A program made the translations under genes and the position numbers. Source: Caenorhabditis remanei (Eukaryota; Nematoda; Chromadorea; Rhabditida; Rhabditidae). From it: a DNA stretch of 64,000 nucleotides. Below are positions 34,782 to 45,757 of the stretch, piece after piece. The stretch covers positions 8,680,001 through 8,744,000 of the forward strand of contig NC_071328.1 of the NCBI RefSeq assembly GCF_010183535.1. Reading direction: 5' to 3'. Position 1 is the stretch's first letter, and every line of letters starts with the position of its first letter. Under the pieces are notes generated by a model, which searched no databases, was not told where the DNA came from, and saw only the letters and a list, made by a program, of their open reading frames with translations.

Positions 34782-37700
34782 TTAATTATCCAAAACAAGC
34801 CATTTTTGAGAGATGGATTGAGCTTTTGCGTCACCGATTGGTTCGCGAATACGGAGTTTTGCAGAAAGAAGACCACCAACTGCTTTTCGACCATCCTAGA
34901 AAAGTGATTTTTCAGTAGCACGATACTGAATGATTTTCCAAAACTTATTTTTCGGAACGAAGAATCAGCTCAACATATACGTTATGTTACTCATTCTCAC
35001 CTTCAGCGGTAACGATTCTTCCATTTCAGCACTATGCTCTAATTTTTCCAATTTCCATTCACATGTACCAAGTAGTTTGTCACTTCTCATAAATCCGCCT
35101 TTTTGATAAACCTGAAAGTCCAAAATTCCTGTTTTTTCTAAATTCGAAGCTAGTTACCTCAAACTTTAATCCACCTCTCTTGAAAACTCTCTGCAATTTG
35201 TTATTTCTAGATTTTCCACTTCCAATGTTCAACATAACGGATTCAGAAAATTGAGGAGATGTTGTACCAGCGATCAATTTCGTTTTCCCAACTTGTGGTT
35301 GATCGGAAACGACTGGAGGAAAAATGTATTTAGTGAAGAGATTGGCGTGATGAATTTCATATCCAGATGGTAGAGGAACATCTCTGAAATGGATGGTTTG
35401 GAAGTTAGAAATCGTCTATCAGATCAAACAAAACTTCTAAATTAGAAATGAAACGGACCTGCATGAAATAATAGTTAATTCAATGACGTCTTCAGCTAAA
35501 TCCGGGAACAAATCGGCAGATGGAATCTGTCTTGTTTCATAATGAAATTTCGGTAGATTGAGTCCACGTTTGGCGACTTCTCTGACCAAAAGTAAATCTT
35601 GTTTGGCAGTTTTTCCCCAAGATTCAAATAATTTCACTTTTCCAACATCTCCCAGACGAGTGAATCTCATTTGGTTAGTTTCAGCAGAACGAACTTGTTC
35701 AATTAATGTTTTCTCGAGTAGCATGAGACGTTCTCCACGATTTTCCAAGCCCGTGCTAGAATAAGATATTATTTGGTTAAGTGCAGATAAGATCTCTACT
35801 CAGTAATAATGTTTTACTCACCTTGACGAAGCAGCAGCAGCATGAATCCGTGGTTCTAATGTGGTCGGAGCAGTCTGCGATTGTGGTGGAATCGGTGTAT
35901 TCTTGATATTAACTGGAAGTCCTGCATGTGCTGCTTGAATCATTTTATCGAATCCTTTCATCTCGAGAAGATACTTTTTTGCGGTTTCCACATCTCCACG
36001 TGATTTAGCCTAAAGAAACTTTCAGTGGAGAACTGATCGTTTTCAAATATGACTCAAATGATTATTTCAAATACATTGAGACTTACATGAATTGCAGCCT
36101 GTTTGAACTGATTCTGTCGTTCTAACAGGAACTCCAATTGTGCTGAGTTTCTACTTTTCCCTTCTACTCCACTTGGTGCCAATGGTCCGACCTGAGGTGC
36201 TGGAGGTTTTTGATGAAGATGCTGTTCCCCAGTCTGTCCAGATGTCCGCCCTGCACCTGCTTGTCCGGATGTTTGCAGCGGAAGTGGTCCCATATCAGGA
36301 AGAGTCGGCAACTCAGAAATATTAACTGTTTTTCCTTTTTTCGCATCTCGAATCGCTTCCGAATATTGTCCGGCTAGACGGGAATTCATTCTTTCTTTCC
36401 TCTCATTTCCTTCAGATTTAGCTTTTTGTGCCATTTGGAGATATCTCGTCTGACGTTGTTCTAGTGCTGCAATGAATGTTTGCGGACCTCCAGCAGAAGT
36501 AGGTGGAGCTTGAGATGGAGTGGGCGAGGCTTGAGATGAAGTGGGCGGAGCTTGGTGTGAAGAAGCTTTGCGGTACGGTGGTGGTGATGGTGGAACTTCA
36601 TTCATGTCCATTTCGTCAGCTGAGCATTCGTTCAGAGCGGCGATAGCCTAGAATTGAGTTGTTTTAACAATTAAAAATTGAGTTGTTTTTAGATAAAATC
36701 GTTGTGTATATAAAAAAAGGAAGCAATTCGCGAGAACACAAGAATCACCTGGTCGAAAGCTTTTGCCATTCCAACTGATTCCTTTGCGGAATCTTTATCT
36801 CCGGCAGCAATTGCTGCTTTTCCATTAGCAACGTGCAAATTACGACGATGTTGTAGAATACGGTAAATTGCCGCCTTCTTCGGATCAGTCGGCTCTTTTG
36901 TAGTTGTTGTTGATGTCGTTGATGGAGTAGCAGATGCTTTCCTCTGAGGAATTGGAGGCGGGGCATCGCTTGTGGGCGTGGCTTGTGCAGCTTGTCGAAT
37001 GGGCGGAGCTGGTGGATGATGAGCTGGCTGGGCAGTTGGAGCAGCTGGGGCGAGAGGTTCCGATGAAAAATTTGGTGGGGCGACGGGAATTTCAGATTCG
37101 TCAATTTTTTTGCCATTTTCAACGGCACGAATAAGTTCGACGAGCTTGTCGACAGCACGTTTGTACCTAGAATTTAAGAAAATGAGTTGAATCCAGTTTT
37201 ATCTGAAAATCACCGTCTTGCTTTAGCACTTTCCCCTCCCTGTTCAGCCGATTTCTGAGCTTTAACATAATAAGCATGAAGTTGTCTTAAATGATTCAAC
37301 TGAGAGTTGTTCTCGTTTCCGAGACGTGACGGTGCTGGTGCAGAAGGGGCGGGGCCAGATGGGCCACCAGAAGAAGGCGGAGCTACTCGGACAGGTACGG
37401 GAGGCGCTTGTTTGATTGGAGATCCACCACCAACTAATCCATGTAATTCATTCAATAATTCTTCATCCATCTCCACTTCCTCATCATCATTTCCAGGGTT
37501 ATCTGATAGCGCTGCAGCCAAAAGACGTGGATCTACACCAGGAACTTCTGGCGTTGCTGCTTGTTGAGGACGCCCTCCTGGTGCAGGTCGGCGAGGTGCA
37601 GAAGGAGCTGCACGTGTAGCTGTTGGCGCGGATCTAAAAAACTAAAACTTGTAAAAAATCCTCGATCGCTCGATGTTGTTCACCGTGTGTTTTCTCCGTT

Positions 37701-37793
37701 AACTTCTGCTTGAATAGCTGCTAGTTCGGCAAGTAACTCAGCGTCTTCTTCTAAATTACCGTATACCGAGTTTTCCATATCGTTGAAATTCAT
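34782..37793 (-). CDS. CC2D1 / lethal giant discs (Lgd) homologue
   Basis: Nine minus-strand exons: 37793-37684, 37633-37214, 37166-36749, 36647-36087, 36009-35822, 35755-35459, 35383-35158, 35111-35001 and 34895-34782, about 814 aa. Four DM14 repeats can be read: LRQLHAYYVKAQKSAEQ, YRILQHRRNLHVANGKAA, ALEQRQTRYLQMAQKAKSEG and LLERQNQFKQAAIHAKSRGD. They are separated by Pro/Ala/Ser-rich linkers and followed by a C-terminal C2 domain (LTIISCRDVPLPSGYEIHHA through the ESVMLNIG strand). Lgd/CC2D1 binds Shrub/CHMP4 of ESCRT-III and controls endosomal Notch and BMP signalling. The ATG follows TTTTCAG immediately, and the ataxin-10 homologue ends 189 nt upstream, so this is probably a downstream operon gene. 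Confidence 0.93.
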
Positions 37794-37981
37794 CTGAAAA
37801 CGAGAGTAAAGATTAGAATACTAGGGAAGAAAAAAGAAAACATATATGATAAACTGTATGAGAAACAGTATTAGAAGCAAAAATGCGTGGAAGAAGAAAA
37901 CAGTTTATGAAAAACAACTAACAATAAAAAACAATCAACAAAACATGACAACTGAATGAAGCAGAAATTAAACTAGAAGAT

Positions 37982-39966
37982 TCACATATGCGACGTCCCA
38001 CTAAGCTCGTTTTCATCAATTCCAAACTCTTTGAGAAGCCGTTTTCGATCAATAATTGGTTGAGTTGGTTGTCCCAATTGAAGGATCACTTCTTTGTTTT
38101 CTTGACAATTGTCCGTTAATTGGCGAACACAGAAAATAGAATAGTTACGCTGAAATATGTAGATCAGGGATCATATCTGGATTTTACTGTTACTCACCAT
38201 TGCATAACTTTCCATAAAATAAGCAGGTCTCCGTGATGTACACTGTAGTACTGACAGTAATCCTTGTCGACCATTTTGAAGAGTGGCCAGCTTATTATCT
38301 GGGGACAGACTGCACAGATTACTAATAGCTTTCAAACAATTCAATTTAAGTTCTCCGACACGTGGCAGACCGATCACGTCATCAATTTTCTGATATTGAG
38401 AGAAAATAGTTTGAGCCAAATGCGATAACGATTCGGATGTTTCAACACGAAGAAGTTTTGAGGGTGGCTGAAAATTGGAGGAAAATGATTGAGAAATTAT
38501 GAATGAGGTTTGTTTCACAATCAGATTTAAAAGAAAGACACTGATTCGAGTTCTAACATAATTATCTCTATCATTCAAACTCCCGATACACGTACTGGCT
38601 GTTTAGGTCGATCTTCATATCTTCTCTGCGTCGCTTCGTACCGTTTCTCTTCCTCAATTTTCTGGCGAAGAACTTCGAATTTTGAATCATTCAATGGAAT
38701 GTCAGGCCAATTTTCAGATTGAGAAACACGAAAGTCTGAGAAAAGAGATTCGGCGTGAAGAATCTGAAAAGTTAAAATAACTCCTGTGAAACCGGCCAGT
38801 TCTGAAATCTACCGTATCCAATACATCAACGACTGCATTTATAGCTGTTGCTTTTTCATTCAAATTCGATGTCATCTCAACATTGGTGCACATTTCTCCT
38901 GAAAATTCAGCAGTTGTGCCTTATTTGAAATATCCAATTCTCTCCATAACGTACCCACAATTTCTACAACCAAATTCAGCATTTCCACAGTTTTTAGTCT
39001 CCTTTCTTCGACAGATTTCGGCTCTTTTTTCAACTTTGCCATTAGAAATGCAGTGTAATCTACCGTAATGAGTTCCAATAGGTTTATCACGAATAGTAGA
39101 TTATTTGAATGAATTTTCATAGGTTTTCCATCACAAACTTTCGAATTTCGCTCGATAATTACTCTAACAACGTCAAGAACTTCACAAAAAGATTCAGACG
39201 ACATTTCCGCATAACACGACGACAAAAAACCGTAATCTCTTTCGAGAAGTGTTGAGAAATATGCGAGAATTGACGTGGTTTCATCAGAATTTTCCGATGA
39301 TATTCCCGAATTCAGAATTCGTTCCAGAAGATGAGAATATCGGAATGATTTTTGGAACTCTAGCCACGTCGAATCAGCTGTTTTCACAAGAATCAGAAGA
39401 CATTCAGAATGAAACGACGCCGTCGCGATGAGCGTTTCTAAAAGTTCCACGCATTCCGATGGGATTTTAGATGCAAATTCTGGGGAACGTTGAATGAGAT
39501 TCAGAAGGAGACGAATTGACCGACGTGCTTTTTTCATGACTTCCGCTGATAATGAGGAGTCTACTGCCGTTGACGTGACAGATTCAGAAGATGTCATTTT
39601 TGATTGAAGATAGTTTGCAAAAGTGATGGATAGAAGTGTTTTATGGATTATTGGTGCATTCTGAAAGCATTTTATTCAATGAATTTACGCGTATAATTGT
39701 GTATCAATATACCTCCGTAAATCTATCAATGATCTTCTGACTCGAATGATCTGTACCGACAACTTTCATAGCTTCCAAAAGTGAATCCGATGAGATCTCG
39801 GCTGAAACAAAAAATCATTCCAAACTTTTGAAAAAACGTCTGCGAGTAAATATTGCAAATAACAGTTTCTTTTGAAATGATTGAAAAATTCACCTCCATA
39901 ATCAATTTCCCCGTTAAATTTTTCTGTTCTGCCCAGTTCCACAAGATTATTGAGTAATTGCTCCAT
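37982..39966 (-). CDS. Ataxin-10 homologue (armadillo-like)
   Basis: Seven minus-strand exons: 39966-39894, 39801-39713, 39660-38955, 38898-38813, 38763-38596, 38467-38198 and 38149-37982, about 519 aa (human ATXN10 has 475). The whole protein is an alpha-helical repeat. The C-terminal ataxin-10 domain is recognisable in LKLNCLKAISNLCSLSPDNK followed by YSIFCVRQLTDNCQENKEVI, the segment matching the family's EWAI..IRNLTE..xEN motif. Ataxin-10 acts in cytokinesis, cilia and neuron survival. The gene sits between the SCAPER and CC2D1 homologues on the same strand, with gaps of about 437 and 189 nt. The call depends on the C-terminal domain; the N-terminal half is divergent. Confidence 0.8.
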
Positions 39967-40402
39967 TGCGCCTGGAAATTTTTTAATGAAATTTTTTGTT
40001 CTTTTGATTTTCAAAAAATAGAGATGGCCTGAAACCGTGAAAAGTCTGGAATGGAATCTCGAAAGGGTTTCAGTGAAATGTGTATTTTCATTCGAAGAAA
40101 ACTGCGGAAATTTACAGATAAAAGTTGACTAAAGCAATAGGGGAAAGTTTCGAAATATGGCAAAACGGGTGCAAAATGAGATCATTGGGGAAAAAGAGGA
40201 AGAAGCTCACAATTTGAAGAAGGAAAGTGGGAGAGAAATGCACAAAAATGAGTGAAGATGAGGATAAAATATTGAACAACATATTTTAACAGTGGCGATC
40301 GAGTATTATTACGAGAATCTCGCAAGTAAAAAAATTATCGGTAAAAAGCACAAAATGTAAACAAAGAAGAATAAATATGAAGATCAGCAAAAGCTCAATT
40401 AA

Positions 40403-43400
40403 TCACGTCGAGCTTCTTCCTGGGAACAAGGAATTCTCAAAAAACCAATCAGACGACATGTCTCCAAACATCTGAGATTTTTCGGAATTCGTCAGACGAT
40501 CCATTATTTTATCGGTAACAGTAGGAACAATCCTTTTCGAGTGTTTCCCAATCGCAAGTAAACGAATCGGTATTTTATGGAGGAGAATATGAAGACATGA
40601 ACTATTTCCAGTAGTCCAAGAGACCATTGCGGAACGCTAGAAATAATTTAATTATAAATAGTAATACGGTATTTATGATTATACTTTTTGCCACTGTTCC
40701 ATGTTATCAACAACATTTCCGAGTTGTTGACTAAGTTTACACAGTAGTTCTTCATCTTTGGTTAACGTTCCCCATGGTCTGAAAATAATAATTAGTATTG
40801 TAAGCCAAATGTTAACAAAAAACAATAAAATGCAATTTTGTTGAATTAAATTCTCACCTCTCTCCAATGTTTCCTTGTTCTCGAATTCTTTGCGCACACT
40901 TCCACATTGAGTCTTCTATCAGAACTATCATCATTATCAAGTTTTCAGAGTTTTTAATGAAGCAACTCTTCATAATTGCCGAATTTTGAGAATAGCTGGA
41001 GATGACCATTGACACCAAACCATCGACAGATTTATGATCTACTTTCTCCAGTTTTCCTGGTAGTTCAGCGGCTCTTTTCACTATATAGACGTGTTCCAGT
41101 ATTGCAGTGCTCACTTGGCTCAGAAACTCCTGATTAGCATGCTCCGCAAGTCCTAGAATTCTTGTGGCTAACAAAACAGGTCCCTTCGATCTCGAAAGAG
41201 CATTTTTGATATCAACCGAGTTAATTGAAAATGTGAGAAAATCGCCTACTGCAAAAATAGCTTCAAGTACTTGATGATCCAACTTTTGAAGTTCTTTATT
41301 GAGTTTTAATTGATGTTTTAGCGGCTGCGTCTGCAGACTGAGATGAGCAATTCGTTGCGAAGCAGATTTGAGACACGTGGAAAGAACATCTAGTAGAGCA
41401 GAAAGTTGAGGCGATTTCGTGTCAGGTTGATTGGTTTTTGAAACTTTTAGAACAGATTTCTCGGATTCTTCTATTTTCAGTGTCAAAATCAGTTCTATCA
41501 CTTTGTCGACAAGTTTCAGCAACTCAGGTTTAAAGATGACAGCATATGCGACACGTGGATCCTTCAGGAACACACAAAGTGAATGGCAAATTCGAATACA
41601 AAGTCTCAGCGATAAGCCATTTTTCGTCCAATCCAGAAGTAGGTCGATCAACTTTTGTGGACCTTGAAGTGCACAAAATTGATCTAGGTTGAGACAGGAT
41701 TCCTGCATTTTTTGATCGGAATCGACAGCTTGGACCAAATCGGACAGGGCTTTTTCTACGTTTTCTTGTACTTTTTCATCGATTTTTCCAGGAGTAGAAG
41801 AGATTAGTTTGTCGATTGTCATGTTGAATTCTCGAACAAACTTGGTACGATTTCGTGGTGAAGAGAGCGGTCCCGGAAGAGATTCAGTAAGTTGGCTGAA
41901 AAATATAAATATGATTAGTTAAAGCAAAAATTGTGAACCTGTATTAGAAGGGCATACCTCTCTAGTGTTCAAAAACCCTGTCCAGACGTGCTGCTATTAC
42001 CGAGCCTTTTTCAAATACAGAGACAGTTCTATTTTTCAGAGACGCCCTTCTATTAGATGAATTCTTCTAATGATAGGACACTCCAAATACAGGTTTTATG
42101 GTAAATTACGTATTAGAATTCACTGTGAGAAGTCCTTAATTGTTAAAAATGTAGACAACTTTACTTATGTTCTGTGATCTATTCATTTAGTTTTTAATTA
42201 AACTCTGATTTTGCTCACATTTTCTCCAAAGCTTCCCTTGCTTTCATCATTTTCCCTTCCCGCATTGATTTCTCATTTTCCATTTCTCCTTCTTTCATAA
42301 CTTTATTTGAAATTTTAAAAATTCCAAATAAATGTCTTTTTAGTTCTTCAACTTGACTTCCAGATGTTAACATTTTTGCCTGCATCGAGTGTTCTTTGGA
42401 ACACATCACATGTGATACAGCTTCAAGATCTGATCGAACTACTGCAGAAGGGCAGAGTGTGCATTCACGCGGTGTTTCCAAGAGAGCAAAGTTAGGCCAC
42501 AGATATTGCAATGACGTTTCAGAGGGAGATTCTGAAGGTCCAGATGAGTCAAAAGACGAAGCAATGCCTTCTTGATCCGATAGAAGAGAATTCAGGTATT
42601 CCAACATATCTTCTGGTGCGTTTTGAGCAGATTGCGAAGGAACCGTCAAGGCTGAAGTATACAGCCCTTTCTTCTGTTGTCTCTGTTCTTTTTGTTCATT
42701 CAATTGTCGTATTCTTGCTTGGCGTGCCTCTGCCGCGTGTGCTCTCCGTGCCGTGGCTGCAGCTTCCTGTTCTCTCTTTTTCTGTGCTTTTTCTTCATGT
42801 TTTCTTGCTCGTTCTTCAGCCAATTGTTTCTGTTTTTCTTCTTCTTTTGCATCTTTAGCTCGTAATTCATATATTTTGTTATCCTCTTGTAACGTGGCAA
42901 TGAACTTCACTTCCATCACTCGTTGATCATCATCTTTTGCTCTTCGAACGACTTCCATTATATTTTTATCTCGATTGTCAGATGCACGTTGCATTCGTTC
43001 TTCAAGCATTTGGCGTTTTCTTTCTGGAAAAATCCAAATCGTTTTTCAATCAAAGTTTATCATAAAATTCTAACCTTTCAATGCTTCCTGTTTTGCTCTC
43101 ACTTCTTCCACTCGACTCGTCAACTCTTTTAGTTTCAAAGCCTTCGCATCTTGTAGTTGTTGTCTCAATTCTTCCGCATGTTTCTGTTTCATTTCATGCC
43201 TTTTTCCGAAGCCATCATCATCCTTCTGACATTTTCTCCTCGAAGGACTTGACATTTTTTCATGTCTTTCAACTGGAGTTCCAGGTTCATGTACATTCAT
43301 CGACTTTTGAGCTTTTTGATAAGCAGCAACTGATTCTTGTTCCATTAATTCTGACCAGGCAAGTGATCGGATTTCTTCGAAAACTTTGAAAAAATTCTCC

Positions 43401-45100
43401 ATTTCTTCTTGTTTTTTCTGAGTTTTCTCCAACTTTTCTTCTTTTTTCTGGGTCTTTCTTCTGTGTTCTCTCTCCAAAACTGCTGCTTCCATTTCAACTT
43501 GTCTCTCTAATTCTGCATCTATTTCCATAGATTCAGCCTGTTTTATTTCTAATTTCAGACTGTTTTCTTCCAGTGCCAAAGATTCTTCTTCTTCAGTCAT
43601 TTCTCTCCATTCATCATCTTTTTCAAGTTCTTCTGGAAGTGCGACATATCCAAAAAGAGATCCATTTCTCGACTTTGAAGGCTGAGATACTGAAGAAGAT
43701 GGTGTTGGATCAGCTGGTACGTCTTCAGAATTTTCTGATGACGTGGCTGGGTGTGTTGGAGATTCTTCATTGATTGATTGAAGCTCGATGTTGACAGATG
43801 AAGATGGAATGGGAGTTTCCTAAAATGCTACTCTTATGTTAATTCGATGAAACACTATTTTCTTACCTTTAAATTACGTCTTCCTCCAATTTTCTGTTGA
43901 TTGAATGCCTCAACACTTTTTCTAACAGCCATAGGATCTGCAAATGTGAATCCACACAATGAAGTTCCCGTACCACTCCCTCTCTTTTCTTTTTTCTGCT
44001 TTTGCCTCAATTTTTCGACTAAAACTTGTTGGTTTTTCTCCCATAGCAACTGTCGACTGTACGCCATTTTAGCCATTGAAGCACGGGTTTGTGGGAGGTC
44101 CATTGCTGATTTTGGGCACGTCAAGGTACGACTTGTTGCCGGTGGACCACGTTTATAGGATGTTGAAGAAAGTCGTTCATAAACATTCAGCGGTTCAGTA
44201 GCTTCTGATTTTGGAATATCAGCATCTTTTTCCATGGAAAATTCTCGATCAAACTCCGATACTGTAGTGCTTGAAGTACTTTTCCGTCTTCGATTGGTTA
44301 CTACTTTCCACCCATCATCAACCTGTTGATTTGATGAAGACACAGCTACTGCTGCTACGGCAGCTGCGGCTGTTATTCGAGCATAAGTCAGTTGTGATTG
44401 GGTTGACGTGATCGTTGTTTTGGGCTGGAATTTTAATTATTTTTGTTAGTTTAGTGAGTTTAAACACATTTTTAATTGGAACATTCAAGTTTTGCAGTTT
44501 TATGTTCACGAACCTCCAATGATTTTTGGTTAGTGGGTGATGCATTTTTAACAGCTTCAGCAATAATTGTAGATATTGGAACCGCTGGATTTGGAGATGA
44601 CATTGACTTTCTGACTTCCCATGCGACAGATGGTCTTTTTACTATTTCTTGATTATTCTCATCCTGATCCCATTGTTTTTCCACGTTTATTGTTTCGATT
44701 AACGAGTTGAAATCATTGGATGCGTTTTGAAGATACAACATTGCCTCCTGCAACAAACTCATAATTTGAAAGATTTAATACAAGTTAGTTAACGGTGGTT
44801 ATGAAAAGTTTTCTCGATAGTTCTAGATTTTAATTTTTGCCGATTTACCACTTTTTCTAAGTGTTTCAGTCTCCTCACCTTACAGCCCGCAACTGATTGT
44901 TCGCTTCTGCACATTTCATACATCATGTCAATCGTTGTTTTCAGACTTTCGACGTATCCTGTCCATTGCCTGGCCCGTTTCTTTCTGAAAAACTCTATAT
45001 CCTGATTGCGAAATTATTAGGTTTTCAAGTACCTGTTCTTTTTCTTTTTTGATGACCTGCTGATAATGGACTCCGCTTTCTCTCGGTCTAATGTGGTCAT
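40403..45100 (-). CDS. SCAPER homologue (S-phase cyclin A-associated protein in the ER)
   Basis: Nine minus-strand exons: 45100-45033, 44984-44879, 44747-44514, 44424-43867, 43819-43075, 43023-42219, 41895-40858, 40778-40685 and 40636-40403. They give about 1293 aa (human about 1400) with all phases closed. The N-terminus carries the SCAPER-specific domain: RARQWTGYVESLKTTIDMMY, then CRSEQSVAGCKEAMLYLQ and RPSVAWEVRKSMS. A long charged coiled coil follows (exons 5-6). Next is a single C2H2 zinc finger (CTLCPSAVVRSDLEAVSHVM, ending KEH), then a helical C-terminal half. SCAPER was described as an ER-associated cyclin A binder with ciliary roles; more recent work, as I recall, links it to ribosome-associated mRNA decay. 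It is divergent from the PAP phosphatase gene (657 bp) and is the first gene of a probable minus-strand operon. Confidence 0.9.
41942..42056. repeat. Small fold-back repeat in a SCAPER intron
   Basis: TATTAGAAGGGC near 41943 is mirrored by GCCCTTCTATTA near 42044, a 12-bp inverted repeat about 100 bp apart in the intron between exons 6 and 7. No target duplication was identified, so the element type is open. Confidence 0.4.
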
Positions 45101-45757
45101 TTTACTGAAAAAATTTGTTGTTTTTTCATACATTAAAACATCATATCCAGAGCAACACAAGAGAATGTCGGGAAATCGATGGAAAAAACATGCATTAAAA
45201 ATCATGCGGTATTTTTCTTTTTTTCACGAAAACTACGCCAACGGCCAAGCGTGTGCAAGCTGTTTTCTGCGTCGATACTCTCTAATGCGTGACAGCGGAG
45301 CGGGCTTTCTTTTTTCGATCTTTTCCAATTTTTCTTTTCCAGCTTCAAATTATTCAAAAAGAAGCTTGTTATAGATATAAATACAACTCAGGTTATTTTG
45401 GCAAACTTAACCTTCCATTCTAAATAGTTAAAAACAAACTTCATACAGTTGAAAAAAAATTGTCTTTTTCATATACTTTATTGAATTCGGCTTCTTCTAT
45501 TTTTAAGTTCTTCAAATGTTCCTTTAAATTCTTATTAAAAATACGAAGTTCTTTCAGATCATCTACAACCGGTTTTTCATCACGACGTCGTCCCGAAAAG
45601 ATCATAATCTCTTTCTCCGCGCAAAAATCGGATTTATAAAAGGTTCGTCCCTCTTTTCAATTGTTCCCCACTAAAAAAAATGAACTATCAAACAATTGTA
45701 AGCCATTCATTCCTTCTCGCCGGTTTTCATTAATTCAAGATTTTCTAGGATTCGAAA
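45101..45757. promoter_or_regulatory. Divergent promoter region
   Basis: 657 bp between the SCAPER ATG (-) and the PAP-phosphatase ATG (+). It contains AT-rich stretches and no exon I can support. Upstream of the plus-strand ATG there is a TTTCTAG acceptor-like site at about 45740-45748, so the plus-strand transcript may be trans-spliced. Confidence 0.4.
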
